Origin: an uncultured Kiritimatiellota bacterium
GTDB taxonomy: Bacteria > Verrucomicrobiota > Kiritimatiellia > RFP12 > UBA1067
Direction: 5' to 3'
NCBI GenBank assembly: GCA_934635385.1
Contig: CAKTZI010000013.1
Location: 1-64,000 of the forward strand
DNA: 64,000 bases
Part shown: piece after piece, positions 24,677 through 33,084 of the stretch
Numbering within the stretch: position 1 is the stretch's first letter
How the letters are laid out: every line of letters starts with the position of its first letter
Position numbers and translations under genes: made by a program
Notes under the pieces: generated by a model
Database searches by the model: none
The model's input: only the letters and a program-made list of their open reading frames with translations
Told to the model about the DNA's origin: nothing

Positions 24677-26596
24677 TTACTTGAGCATCAGGTTCGCAAG
24701 AAGCTTCGAGAAGCGCGCGCCGTCCGTGACGGGCGAGCCCTCGGCGATGAGAGCCGAGTCGTAGAGGAGCGTCACGGCGTCCTTCAGCGCGTCGCCCTCC
24801 AGCCCCTTCACCTTCGCGATGAGCGGATGGTTCGGGTTCACCTCCAGGATGCGCTTGTCGTCCGGCACCTCGTTCTTCATCGCGCGCATCATGCGCACCA
24901 TCGACGGCGGCAGCGCGTGCTCCTGCGCGACGAGGCAGCACGGCGAGTCGGTGAGGCGCGTCGAGACACGCACATCCGAGACGGACGCGGCCAGCTCCTT
25001 CTTGACGGCCTCGAGGAACGGCTTCAGGTCGGCGGACGCCTTCTCGTTCGCCGCCTTCTCGGCCTTCTGCTCGTCCTCGCTGCCGAAGGAGACGTCGCCC
25101 TTCGCGATGTCGACGAACTTCTTGCCGTCGAACTCGCGCAGCGACTCGGTCAGGTAGTCGTCCACGGGATCGCAGAAGAGCAGCACGTCGCACCCGTGCT
25201 TGCGCGCGGCCTCCAGGACGGGCGACTTGCGCGCGTCCTCCTCGCGCTCGGCGCAGACGTAGTAGATGTCCTTCTGCGTCGCGGGCATGTCCTTCACGTA
25301 GTCCTCCAGGAAGACCCGCTTGCCGGCCTCGGTGCGCGCCGTCGGGTACTTCAGGAGCCTCTTGATGCGGTCGGCGTGCTCCCAATCGACGTGCACGCCC
25401 TCCTTGACGACCGTGCCGAACGCCGACCAGAACTCGTCGTAGCGCTTCGCGTCCTTCTTCTTCAGGTCCTCGAGCGTCGAGAGAACCTTCGCCGTCACGG
25501 CGTCCTTGATCTTCTTGATGACCGCGTCGTCCTGCAGCATCTCGCGCGAGACGTTGAGCGGCAGGTCGGCGGAATCGACGACGCCCTTCACGAAGCGGAG
25601 CCAGCTCGGCAGCAGCATCTCGATGTCGTCGCCGATGAAGACGTTGCGCACGTAGAGCGAGAGGCCGCGCTTCTGGTTCGGCATGAAGAGCTCCATCGTC
25701 GCCTTCTTCGGCAGGAAGAGGAGCGCCTTGAACTCGACCGCGCCCTCGCCGGAGAACGGGATCGTCTCGAACGGCGCCTCCCAGTCGTGCGTCAGGTGCT
25801 TGTAGAACTCGTCGTACTCCTCCTGCTTGACGTCCTTCTTCGCGCGCTTCCAGAGCGCCACCATCGTGTTGAGGGGCTTCGCCTCGCGCTCTTCGCGGCG
25901 CTTGCGGTCCTCCTCGTTGCGCTTCTTCTCGTCGTCCGTCTTGGCCTCCAGCTCGACGACGTTCAGCTCCTTGAAGTAGATCGGGTAGGCGATGAAGTCG
26001 GAGTACTTCTTCACGAGTTCCGACACGCGCCAGTAGTCGAGGTATTCGAGCTGGTCGTCGCGCAGGTGCAGCGTGATGGACGTGCCGGGGAAGTCGCGCG
26101 CGCCGTCGGAGATCGTGTAGGAGCCGGACATGTCGGACTCCCACCTGAACGGCGTCTCGGTGCCGCGCTTGAGCGTCTCGACCGTCACCTTGTCCGCCAC
26201 CATGAACGCCGCGTAGAAGCCGACGCCGAACTGTCCGATCAGCTCGGGCAGGGACTCGCCGCCCTTCTCCTTCAGCATCTCTCGGAACTTCTTCGTGCCG
26301 GAGCTTGCAATCGTGCCGAGGTTCTGCTCCAGCTCGGCCGCGTCCATGCCCGTGCCGTTGTCGGAGATCATGAGCGTCTTCGCGGCCTTGTCCGCCGAGA
26401 TCTGGATCTTCCACTCCGGGTTGTCCGCGACGAGCGACTTGTCCGTCAGCGAAAGGAACTTCGCGCGGTCGATCGCGTCGGAGGCGTTGGAAATGAGCTC
26501 GCGCAGGAAGATCTCCTTCTTCGAGTAGAGCGAATTGACGACGAGATCGAGCATTTCGGCGATCTCGGCCTTGAACTGATTGGTCTTCTTTTCCAT
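24677..26596 (-). CDS. htpG: Chaperone HtpG (Hsp90)
   Basis: ATP-dependent cytoplasmic chaperone. 639 aa, normal length. N-terminal GHKL ATPase motifs are RELISNASDAIDR, ISDNGTGMD, LPELIGQFGVGFYAAF and GTSITLHL. The middle domain (about 225-490) contains SLYVRNVFIGDD and LPLNVSREMLQ. The ATG at 26596 is the family start. An A/T-richer 61-base gap separates it from uxaB; a separate promoter there is possible but none is convincing. The R-M pair follows at 10 bases. Confidence 0.96.
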   Translation of the reverse strand: MEKKTNQFKAEIAEMLDLVVNSLYSKKEIFLRELISNASDAIDRAKFLSLTDKSLVADNPEWKIQISADKAAKTLMISDNGTGMDAAELEQNLGTIASSGTKKFREMLKEKGGESLPELIGQFGVGFYAAFMVADKVTVETLKRGTETPFRWESDMSGSYTISDGARDFPGTSITLHLRDDQLEYLDYWRVSELVKKYSDFIAYPIYFKELNVVELEAKTDDEKKRNEEDRKRREEREAKPLNTMVALWKRAKKDVKQEEYDEFYKHLTHDWEAPFETIPFSGEGAVEFKALLFLPKKATMELFMPNQKRGLSLYVRNVFIGDDIEMLLPSWLRFVKGVVDSADLPLNVSREMLQDDAVIKKIKDAVTAKVLSTLEDLKKKDAKRYDEFWSAFGTVVKEGVHVDWEHADRIKRLLKYPTARTEAGKRVFLEDYVKDMPATQKDIYYVCAEREEDARKSPVLEAARKHGCDVLLFCDPVDDYLTESLREFDGKKFVDIAKGDVSFGSEDEQKAEKAANEKASADLKPFLEAVKKELAASVSDVRVSTRLTDSPCCLVAQEHALPPSMVRMMRAMKNEVPDDKRILEVNPNHPLIAKVKGLEGDALKDAVTLLYDSALIAEGSPVTDGARFSKLLANLMLK

Positions 26597-26657
26597 GGCG
26601 AATGCGTATTCTAGGTTCAAGCCTTCATGTTTCTTTTCAGGTGACGTGCGCCGTCCG

Positions 26658-27791
26658 TCACTTCGCGGCGTCGAAGTGGCGCGCAATGGCGTCGTAGCCG
26701 AGCATCATGCGCTCCGGCAGCTTGCCGTAGAGCCGGTAGTAGTCGGCGACGACGGGCAGGCAGCGCGCCTTCCACTTCGCCGCCGTGTTGAGCGCGATGG
26801 ACTCCAGCTTGTGGTGCGCGAACGGGTTCGCGAAGCGCTCCAGCACGGACTCGGCGTAGTCGATCTTCTCCGTGTTCGGCAGGTCGACCGTCGGGAAGAT
26901 CTCGTCGAAGATCACCTGGCGGAGGAAGAGGTTGAGTTCCTTGTCCTCGATGCACTGCGCGACTTCGGTGAAGCCGCGCTCCAGGCCGAGGTAGACGAGC
27001 GTCGTGTGCGCCGCGTTGAGGAAGCGCACCTTGCGCGTGCGGTATGGCTGCATGTCCTGCGTGTAGACGACGTTGACGCCGGCCGCCTTGAGCGGCAGTT
27101 CCGCCTCCAGGTCGAAGTCCGCCGGATGCTCGACGACGAAGAAGTGGAACGGCTCGCCGCAGACGAGCACTTCGTCCTTCTCGCCGAGCTCCTTCGCGTA
27201 GCGCTCCGCCGACTCCGGGTCAGGCCGCCCCGCGACGATGCGGTCGACGAGCGTCGAGCAGAAGACGCATTCCTCGTCGAGCCACTTCAGGATCGCCGGG
27301 TCGTCGATGTACTTCTTCGTGCAGGCCTTGAGCTTGTCGCCGTTGTGCTCGATGAGCTCGCAGGGGATGAAGACGAAGCCCGGCAGCTTCGCCCGACAGC
27401 GCGCCGTGACGAGACGCGCGACCTTCGCCGGGAAGGTGTCCGCGCCCTTCACGTACTGGATGCCGGCCTCGGTCGTGTTGGAGACGACGAAGCGGATCGA
27501 CGGGTCGGCCGCGTACTTCTCCAGGTTCTGCGCGACGTCCACGCCCTTGACGCAGGTGATCTCCTCAAGATCCTCGACCGTGCGGCCCTTGACGAGCCCC
27601 CGGAGGCACGTGTGGTACCTGCCGCCGCGCGCGTTCAGGATCTTCGACGGCACGGACAGCTCCTCGCCGATGGGCTGGATGATCTGGACGGCGCCGTCGA
27701 ACCCGGCCTTGTCGTTCATCCGCTGGACCATCCAGTCGATGAAACACCTGAGGAAGTTGCCCTCCCCGAACTGCAGGACTTTCGTTTCCAT
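26658..27791 (-). CDS. uxaB: Tagaturonate reductase (altronate oxidoreductase), C-terminally short
   Basis: NAD-dependent reduction of D-tagaturonate to D-altronate in galacturonate degradation. Residues 5-25 (VLQFGEGNFLRCFIDWMVQR) are the UxaB nucleotide-binding signature; FVVSNTTEAGI, IPCELIEHNGD, FCSTLVDRIV, KVRFLNAAHT and ALNTAAKWKARCLP complete the family. The protein is 377 aa, against about 480 for E. coli UxaB. The alignment I can make by eye runs to LPERMMLGYDAIARHF and then stops, so the last 80-100 residues are absent. The product of this reaction is the substrate of the UxaA at 16976. AACAAGGAGAAAATC precedes the ATG; it follows dapL by 52 bases. Confidence 0.82.
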   Translation of the reverse strand: METKVLQFGEGNFLRCFIDWMVQRMNDKAGFDGAVQIIQPIGEELSVPSKILNARGGRYHTCLRGLVKGRTVEDLEEITCVKGVDVAQNLEKYAADPSIRFVVSNTTEAGIQYVKGADTFPAKVARLVTARCRAKLPGFVFIPCELIEHNGDKLKACTKKYIDDPAILKWLDEECVFCSTLVDRIVAGRPDPESAERYAKELGEKDEVLVCGEPFHFFVVEHPADFDLEAELPLKAAGVNVVYTQDMQPYRTRKVRFLNAAHTTLVYLGLERGFTEVAQCIEDKELNLFLRQVIFDEIFPTVDLPNTEKIDYAESVLERFANPFAHHKLESIALNTAAKWKARCLPVVADYYRLYGKLPERMMLGYDAIARHFDAAK

Positions 27792-27843
27792 GTGATTTTC
27801 TCCTTGTTTTTCTTTATTTTTTCTTTATTGGGATTTCGTTTCT

Positions 27844-29040
27844 TTACAGGACCTTCTTCAGCCGCTCGATCGCCGCGAGGACGTTTGCGCGCGAGTTGAA
27901 CGCGCTGATGCGGATGTAGCCCTCGCCCGCCGCGCCGAAGCCGGCGCCCGGCGTCGTGACGACGTTCGCCTCCTTCAGGAGCCGGTCGAAGAACGCCCAG
28001 CTGTCGCCCTTCACGTCCACCCAGAGGTACGGCGAGTCCGTCCCGCCCGTCACCGCGTAGCCGAGGGCGAGCATCGCCTCCTTCATGAGGCGGGCGTTTT
28101 CGAGGTAGAAGTCGATCGTCGCCTTCGTCTCCGCCTGGCCTTCCGGCGAGTAGACGGCTTCCGCGCCGCGCTGCGTCAGGTAGGACGCCCCGTTGAACTT
28201 CGTCGTCTGGCGGCGCGTCCACATCGGGCGGAGCGGCACGGCCGTGCCGTCGGCCGTGTACGCGACGAGCCCGTCGGGCACGACCGTGTAGCCGCAGCGG
28301 ATGCCGGTGAAGCCCGCCGTCTTCGAGTACGAGCGGATCTCGACGGCGCATGTCTTCGCGCCCGCGCACTCGTAGATCGAGTGGGGGATGCCCGGTGTGC
28401 GGATGAACGCCTCGTAGGCCGAGTCGAAGACGATGAGCGCCCTCTTCGCGTTCGCCCAGTCGACCCACGCCTGCAGCTGGGCCTTCGTCGCGACCGCACC
28501 CGTCGGGTTGTTCGGGTAGCAGAGGTAGACGATGTCCGCCGCGCAGCCGTCCGGCCCCGGCACGAAGCCGTTCGCCTTCGTGCACGGCAGGAGCTGGATG
28601 TCATGCCGCCCAGCCATCACGTTCGTGTCGACGTAGACGGGGTAGACGGGATCGCCGACGGCGACCTTGACGTCCGCGCCGAACAGCTCCTGGAAGTTGC
28701 CGCAGTCGCACTTCGCGCCGTCCGAGACGAGGATCTCGTCCGCCGAGATGTCGATGCCGCGCGCCCGGAAGTCGACTGCCGCGATCTTCTCGCGCAGGAA
28801 GGCGTAGCCCTGTTCGGGGCCGTAGCCGTAGAACTTCTCGCCCTTGCCGGCCTCGTCGTCCACGGCCTTGTGCAGCGCGGCGATGACGCTCGGCGCGAGC
28901 GGCTCGGTCACGTCGCCGATGCCGAGGCGGATGACCTGCGCCTCCGGGTGCGCGGCCTGGTGGGCCGCGACGCGGTGGGCGATCTCGGCAAAGAGATAGG
29001 TTGGCTTGATCTGGGCGTAATTCTCGTTGACGTGTAGCAT
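27844..29040 (-). CDS. dapL: LL-diaminopimelate aminotransferase
   Basis: PLP enzyme converting tetrahydrodipicolinate directly to LL-diaminopimelate for lysine and peptidoglycan synthesis, the route used by chlamydiae and relatives, plants and some other bacteria. 398 aa. Signatures: INENYAQIKPTYLF-like start (MLHVNENYAQIKPTYLF), RLGIGDVTEPL, GYGPEQGYAFLREKI, SDGAKCDCGN, YLCYPNNPTGA and the PLP lysine in SYSKTAGFTGIRCGY. The ATG at 29040 is chosen for this start. Its promoter is at 29096-29104. uxaB follows, possibly on the same transcript. Confidence 0.94.
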   Translation of the reverse strand: MLHVNENYAQIKPTYLFAEIAHRVAAHQAAHPEAQVIRLGIGDVTEPLAPSVIAALHKAVDDEAGKGEKFYGYGPEQGYAFLREKIAAVDFRARGIDISADEILVSDGAKCDCGNFQELFGADVKVAVGDPVYPVYVDTNVMAGRHDIQLLPCTKANGFVPGPDGCAADIVYLCYPNNPTGAVATKAQLQAWVDWANAKRALIVFDSAYEAFIRTPGIPHSIYECAGAKTCAVEIRSYSKTAGFTGIRCGYTVVPDGLVAYTADGTAVPLRPMWTRRQTTKFNGASYLTQRGAEAVYSPEGQAETKATIDFYLENARLMKEAMLALGYAVTGGTDSPYLWVDVKGDSWAFFDRLLKEANVVTTPGAGFGAAGEGYIRISAFNSRANVLAAIERLKKVL

Positions 29041-29095
29041 GATGTCTGGATGTCCTTGGTCTGTCCCCGCCGTCCAAGCGGAGACGTAGGTGCAG

Positions 29096-29104
29096 ATTAT
29101 ACCA
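29096..29104 (-). promoter_or_regulatory. Extended -10 promoter of dapL
   Basis: TGGTATAAT preceded by TTTA; predicted leader of about 49 bases, longer than most here. The expected -35 position holds CGCAGG, which does not resemble TTGACA. Confidence 0.7.
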
Positions 29105-29143
29105 TAAATGCGACCGTCCCTGCGCACACGGCAGACAAATTTA

Positions 29144-29152
29144 TGATATACT
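29144..29152 (+). promoter_or_regulatory. Extended -10 promoter of tRNA-Thr
   Basis: TGATATACT, 14 bases before the mature tRNA 5' end, so the precursor would carry a leader of about 8 bases. The identical box serves the neighbouring tRNA-Leu. Confidence 0.7.
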
Positions 29153-29166
29153 ATGCGCATTGCCCT

Positions 29167-29249
29167 GCCGGGGTGGCACAGTGGTTGACTGCGCCTGATT
29201 TGTAATCAGGATCCGCAAGGACGCGTCGGTTCGAATCCGACCCTCGGCT
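29167..29249 (+). tRNA. tRNA-Thr (UGU) with class II-like long variable arm
   Basis: The acceptor stem GCCGGGG/CCTCGGC has one G-U pair. The D stem is three bases (GCA/TGC) with loop CAGTGGTTGAC. The anticodon arm CCTGA-TTTGTAA-TCAGG has anticodon TGT at 29201-29203, and the T arm is GTCGG-TTCGAAT-CCGAC. Base 73 is T, and CCA is not encoded (CCC follows). Between the anticodon and T arms lie 14 bases (29211-29224) that form TCC-GCAA-GGA, whereas ordinary tRNA-Thr has about five. The anticodon arm and the first acceptor pairs (G1-C72, C2-G71) are those of tRNA-Thr, while the D arm and variable arm resemble Leu/Ser tRNAs. Confidence 0.85.
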
Positions 29250-29255
29250 CCCTGC

Positions 29256-29271
29256 CTCTCGTTCGCGAGAG
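29256..29271 (+). terminator. UUCG stem-loop downstream of tRNA-Thr
   Basis: CTCTCG-TTCG-CGAGAG is a perfect 6-bp stem with a stable tetraloop; a pyrimidine stretch with TTTT follows about 8 bases later (29275-29283). It is a plausible intrinsic terminator or processing hairpin. Confidence 0.6.
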
Positions 29272-29350
29272 ACGGCTTCTTTTCCCGTTTCAGAAAAAAC
29301 AACACCACATCTCGCCGAAATGGGTGTGCCAAAAATGTGCCAACACAAGC

Positions 29351-29379
29351 AAAAACCCTCAACTCCGAAGAATTGAGGG
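29351..29379 (-). terminator. Rho-independent terminator of tRNA-Leu
   Basis: On the minus strand CCCTCAATTC-TTCG-GAGTTGAGGG gives a 10-bp stem with UUCG loop and one G-U pair, followed directly by TTTTT. It lies 10 bases after the CCA end. Confidence 0.88.
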
Positions 29380-29388
29380 CCTTTTGGC

Positions 29389-29473
29389 TGGTGCTCGGGG
29401 CGGGACTCGAACCCGCAAGGATCTCTCCACATGCACCTCAAGCATGCGTGTCTGCCAATTTCACCACCCGAGC
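29389..29473 (-). tRNA. tRNA-Leu (GAG)
   Basis: Acceptor GCTCGGG/CCCGAGC, A73 and an encoded CCA. The anticodon arm CATGC-TTGAGGT-GCATG has anticodon GAG. There is a 13-base variable arm, as expected for leucine, and a T arm GCGGG-TTCGAGT-CCCGC. Promoter and terminator flank it closely, so it is a single-gene unit. Confidence 0.95.
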
Positions 29474-29489
29474 GGTGAAAACAGTGTGT

Positions 29490-29498
29490 AGTATATCA
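29490..29498 (-). promoter_or_regulatory. Extended -10 promoter of tRNA-Leu
   Basis: TGATATACT on the minus strand, preceded by TTA, 17 bases from the tRNA 5' end. Confidence 0.7.
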
Positions 29499-29553
29499 TA
29501 ACCGAGCCCTCCCGCGCAAGGGGGTATTTTGAATTCGCGACAGACGGACGCGG

Positions 29554-30615
29554 TCACGTTCCTTCGATCTGGGCGACGACGCGGGCGGCGGCGTCCGGCG
29601 TCGCGAGCGCCTTCATCTTCGCCGCCATTGCCGCGAGCGATTCGGGATGCTCGGCCTTGTGCCGGAGATAGCGGCAGACCGACGCCGCCGTGAGCTTCGC
29701 CTGCACGCCCTCGTCCGCCGCGCCCGCCGCCGCGAACGCCTCCGCGTTGAAGTGCTGGTGGTCGCGCACCGCGCTCGGCAAGGGGATCAGGAGCGCCGGC
29801 TTGCCGCAGGCCGCGAGCTCGAAGCACGTCGAGGCCCCCGCACGGGCGACGACGACGTCCGCCGACGCGAAGGCGTTCGCCATCTCGTCCTCGAACGCAT
29901 GGACGCGCGCCGGCACCCCCGCCGCCGCGTAAGCGGCCATGACCTCGCCCTCGTCCTTCACGCCCGTCTGGTGGATGACGTAGAGCGGCCGCGCCGACGG
30001 CTCGGCGGACAGATCCTTCTTGAGCAGCACGAGCGCCTTGGACAGCAGCTGGTTGACGGCGTGCGCCCCCTGGCTGCCGCCCGTCACGAAGACGACGAAC
30101 GCATTTGGCGGGATGAACGGGAAGCGTGTCCCCGACGCGATGTCCGCACGCACCGGAAGCCCCGTGACGACGGTTTTCGCGCCCGGCAGGAAGCGCGTCG
30201 TCATCGCGAAGCTGATCGCGACCGTCTCGGCGAAGCGCGCGAGGAACTCGACGGCCTTGCCCGGCACCGTGTTCGCCTCGTGCAGGTAGACCTTCACGCC
30301 GCAGCTGCGCGCCGCGAGGACGGGCGGCAGCGACGAGTAGCTGCCCATCGCGAGGAGCGCGTCGGGCCGCGTCCGCCGCATCTCCTTGCGGCAGCGCAGG
30401 ATCGACCGCAGGATCGCCAAGGCGTTCTTCGCCGCGAGCGGACGCGCCCCCGTCGAGAACACCGCCCCCTTCCAGCGCTTCATCACGCTCGACTCGACGT
30501 CGCGGCCCGAATCCCAGACCGTGACCTCATGTCCGCGCTTCACCAGTTCCTCGGCGACGGCCAGGCCGGGGAACGCATGCCCCCCCGTGCCGCCGCAGGC
30601 CACCACAATCTTCAT
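29554..30615 (-). CDS. murG: UDP-GlcNAc: lipid I N-acetylglucosaminyltransferase MurG
   Basis: Makes lipid II at the inner face of the membrane. 353 aa, GT-B fold. CGGTGGHAFPGLAVAEEL (residues 7-24), YLHEANTVPG, VTGGSQGA and ARAGASTCFELAACGKP are the family motifs. The usual E in GGxS(G/A)xxE-E is read here as CFEL. The gene is outside any mur/fts cluster and follows a TPR protein by 3 bases, at the end of the fmdB-pyrF unit. Confidence 0.95.
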   Translation of the reverse strand: MKIVVACGGTGGHAFPGLAVAEELVKRGHEVTVWDSGRDVESSVMKRWKGAVFSTGARPLAAKNALAILRSILRCRKEMRRTRPDALLAMGSYSSLPPVLAARSCGVKVYLHEANTVPGKAVEFLARFAETVAISFAMTTRFLPGAKTVVTGLPVRADIASGTRFPFIPPNAFVVFVTGGSQGAHAVNQLLSKALVLLKKDLSAEPSARPLYVIHQTGVKDEGEVMAAYAAAGVPARVHAFEDEMANAFASADVVVARAGASTCFELAACGKPALLIPLPSAVRDHQHFNAEAFAAAGAADEGVQAKLTAASVCRYLRHKAEHPESLAAMAAKMKALATPDAAARVVAQIEGT

Positions 30616-30618
30616 CTG

Positions 30619-32076
30619 CTACCAGTCCCTTTCGTTCGGCGGCAGCGGCGCCTTCCGCATCCGTGCCTTCTTCTCCGCCTCGTGTTCGTCATTTCGTTCC
30701 TGCGCCTTCTTCAAGGTCGCCTCAAGCTCCTGATCCTCTTTCGACTCTTCCGGCTCGGACTCGTCTTCCGACGGTTCCGGCTCCTGATCCTTCTGCGGAT
30801 CCTGATCCTGCTTCTGCCCGTCCGGCGCCTGCTGCTGTTCCGGCGGCGGGTTCTGCTGATCTTGATTCGGCTGCTGATCCTGTTGCTGCTTTTGCTGCTG
30901 ATTCGGATTCTGGTTCGGATTTTGATTCGGCTGTTGGTTCTGTCCACCGCCCCCGCCGTTCGGGTCCTTCGGCAAGAGCGCGCGGATCTGCTCGATGACC
31001 GCGAGCGCCTTTTCCTGGTCGGGCGGCAGCGGCTTCTCGACGGAGCCCAGCTGCAGCTTCTCCAGCTCGGTCGCGAGCGCGGCGACCTTGGCCTGGTCTT
31101 CGGCCGTGAACGGCGGCCTGTTCGTGTCGCTCTGCGCCTGCTGCTCGTAGGCGCGCGCCCACGCGGGGAACTTCGCGCGGAAGCTCCGCGTGTAGTCGAG
31201 CGCGTCCTGCTGCCAGCCGCGTCCGTTGAACGCCTCGACGTCCAGCCAGGCATTGGACTGCGCGACCAGATCCTCGTCCATCGCCGCCGGCGGCAGGATC
31301 GTCTGCTTCAGGAAGCGCGTGAAGTCGTGTTCGACGTCCGACAGCGTCGCGTAGGCGTCCTCGTTCAGGTCGCCGAGTTCCGTCGCCGCCTTCTTCGTCT
31401 TCGCCTCGGCCTGCTCGACCTGCAGGAGAATCGTCGCGGCCTGTTCCTGGTTGGTGACGGACTGCACGATCGCCTCGCGGACGGGAACCCAGACGTCGGA
31501 CAGCCTCTCCGCCTGCGCCGAGAGGCGGTCGGCGAGCGCGACGAGCCGCGCCGGCGCGTTCGTGCGGTACGTGCCCGAGTCGGACAGCAGCTGCCGCGCC
31601 TCTTTCGTTGCCGCGTGCAGAAGCGAGCCGGGGTCTTTTCCCTGCGCCGCCTGCAGAATCGCGTTGATGCGCTTCGTCTCGCGAATCTCCGGCAGCTTGT
31701 CCGTCGCGCGCGTGAAGTTGCGGTTCGCCTTCGCGTCGTCGGGCGCCGCGCGAAGCGCGAGCTGCGCGGCGGCGGCGGCCTCTTCGAGGTCGCCCGCGTC
31801 ATATGCGAGCTTCGCGACGACTTCCGCCGCGCGCGCGCCATGCGTCTGCGAGAGCATGAGCGGCTTCAGGACGCGCAACGCGTTCGTCACGTCACCGGCG
31901 CGGTAGAAGTCGACGCCCTGATTCCAGACTTCGCCGTCGGTCAACGCTGGCTCGTCGGCGAAAAGAGAGAAAGAGAAAGAAAATGCCGCGACAAGAGGGG
32001 CAAGAGCGACGCGAGAGATCGCCTCTCGTCTCTCTCGCCCCTCAAGTCTCTCGCGTCTGATAATCTCTTTTCTCAT
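30619..32076 (-). CDS. Secreted TPR-like protein with Gln/Asn/Pro-rich low-complexity region
   Basis: 485 aa. A probable signal peptide follows an unusually long, highly charged N-terminus (MRKEIIRRERLEGRERREAI) that is written by short GAGAG repeats in the DNA. Residues about 48-125 form TPR-like helices (WNQGVDFYRAGDVTNALRVL, AYDAGDLEEAAAAAQLALRA). A long helical middle follows. Residues about 375-455 are almost only Q, N, P, D and E (QQPNQNPNQNPNQQQ and similar), then a charged tail. The layout recalls TPR proteins of the Bat/VWA type only loosely, and I do not assign a function. The start overlaps the pyrF stop (ATGA). Confidence 0.7.
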   Translation of the reverse strand: MRKEIIRRERLEGRERREAISRVALAPLVAAFSFSFSLFADEPALTDGEVWNQGVDFYRAGDVTNALRVLKPLMLSQTHGARAAEVVAKLAYDAGDLEEAAAAAQLALRAAPDDAKANRNFTRATDKLPEIRETKRINAILQAAQGKDPGSLLHAATKEARQLLSDSGTYRTNAPARLVALADRLSAQAERLSDVWVPVREAIVQSVTNQEQAATILLQVEQAEAKTKKAATELGDLNEDAYATLSDVEHDFTRFLKQTILPPAAMDEDLVAQSNAWLDVEAFNGRGWQQDALDYTRSFRAKFPAWARAYEQQAQSDTNRPPFTAEDQAKVAALATELEKLQLGSVEKPLPPDQEKALAVIEQIRALLPKDPNGGGGGQNQQPNQNPNQNPNQQQKQQQDQQPNQDQQNPPPEQQQAPDGQKQDQDPQKDQEPEPSEDESEPEESKEDQELEATLKKAQERNDEHEAEKKARMRKAPLPPNERDW

Positions 32077-32774
32077 TTCGCCCCTTCGATCTCGGCGAGA
32101 ATCGCGCGCGCCGCCGCAACGGGATCTTCCGCCGCGAGGATTGGCCGCCCGACGACGAGGTGCGTCGCGCCGTCCCGCACGGCGTCCGCCGGCGTCGCGA
32201 CGCGCTTCTGGTCGCCGACCGCCGCGCCGGCGGGGCGCACGCCCGGCGTGACGAAGAGCGTGCCCGCCGGCAGGGCCTTCGACAGCGCGCCGACCTCCTT
32301 CGGCGAGCAGACGAGGCCGTGCGCACCGTGCGCCGTCGCGAAGCGCGCCATCGCCGCGACCTGCTCGGCCGGCGTGCGTCCGGCAATGCCGACGTCCGCG
32401 AGGTCGGCCTGGTCGAGCGAGGTCAGCACCGTGACGGCGAGGATCTTCGGCCCCTGCGCGCCGAACGCCGCCGCCGCGTCCGCCGCCGCCCGGATCATCG
32501 CCTGGCCGCCGACGGCGTGGATCGTCATCAAATCGACGCCAAGCTTGCCGCCCGACCGCACGGCCCGCTCGACCGTGCGCGGGATGTCGTGGAACTTGAG
32601 GTCGAGAAAGACCTTCTTGCCGAGGTCTTTCACGGCGCGAACGACGTCCGGCCCTTCGGCCGTGAAGAGTTCGAGCCCGATCTTGTAGAAGCCGACGGGT
32701 TCGCCGATCGCCTTCACCTTCGCCACCGCCTCTTCGCGGGTCTGGACATCGAGTGCAACAATGAGTTCGGCCAT
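32073..32774 (-). CDS. pyrF: Orotidine 5'-phosphate decarboxylase
   Basis: Last step of UMP synthesis. 233 aa. LIVALDVQT at the N-terminus, the catalytic FLDLKFHDIPRTVERAV with its D-K-D array, LVCSPKEV, TLFVTPGVRP and HLVVGRPIL identify the family. ATG 32774 is the family start. fmdB lies 14 bases upstream and the TPR gene overlaps downstream. Confidence 0.95.
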   Translation of the reverse strand: MAELIVALDVQTREEAVAKVKAIGEPVGFYKIGLELFTAEGPDVVRAVKDLGKKVFLDLKFHDIPRTVERAVRSGGKLGVDLMTIHAVGGQAMIRAAADAAAAFGAQGPKILAVTVLTSLDQADLADVGIAGRTPAEQVAAMARFATAHGAHGLVCSPKEVGALSKALPAGTLFVTPGVRPAGAAVGDQKRVATPADAVRDGATHLVVGRPILAAEDPVAAARAILAEIEGAK

Positions 32775-32788
32775 GTGAATCGTTCCTT

Positions 32789-33040
32789 TCAGTAGAGTTT
32801 CTCGTACGCGCCCTTGTCGACGCGCTTCAGGGTGTGGAAGCCCGCGCGCTTGGCGCGGTAGTGGAGGTCGGTCTTCGAGTGCGTCAGGCCGGGGGCCTGG
32901 ATGACGCGGATGACCGGCACGCGGCATTTCGGGCAGTGGTCAAGCTTCGCCTCGTCGAGCGACTGGCGGATCTCGAACCCCTTTTTGCAGAGTTCGCAGC
33001 CCTTTTCGGGCTCTTTCGCTTCGTAAACGTAGATGGGCAT
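32789..33040 (-). CDS. FmdB-family zinc-ribbon protein
   Basis: 83 aa. MPIYVYEAKEPEKGCELCKK starts like all FmdB proteins, and the two CxxC pairs (C15/C18 and HCPKCR) make a zinc ribbon. The molecular role of the family is poorly defined. It is the first gene of the fmdB-pyrF-TPR-murG unit, 45 bases from an extended -10 box. Confidence 0.85.
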   Translation of the reverse strand: MPIYVYEAKEPEKGCELCKKGFEIRQSLDEAKLDHCPKCRVPVIRVIQAPGLTHSKTDLHYRAKRAGFHTLKRVDKGAYEKLY

Positions 33041-33084
33041 GCTGGTGTCCTCTCTCCACTCGTGCTTTCTTTTTTGTTCCGCAC

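Noticed and set aside
26600..26625. TAGAAT box upstream of htpG as a promoter
   Set aside because: It lacks the TG extension seen at the other promoters and TTGAAC lies directly against it, so spacing is wrong; too weak to list.
26597..26657. Frameshift in uxaB continuing toward htpG
   Set aside because: No other frame in the 61-base gap continues the missing C-terminal sequence; the shortening is therefore a truncation, not a simple frameshift.
29281..29350. Spacer between the two tRNA genes
   Set aside because: Only A/T-rich stretches beside the terminators; no gene or further tRNA found.
29647..32688. Plus-strand frame of about 1000 codons opposite murG, the TPR gene and pyrF
   Set aside because: It spans three recognisable minus-strand genes and has no start signal or domain of its own.
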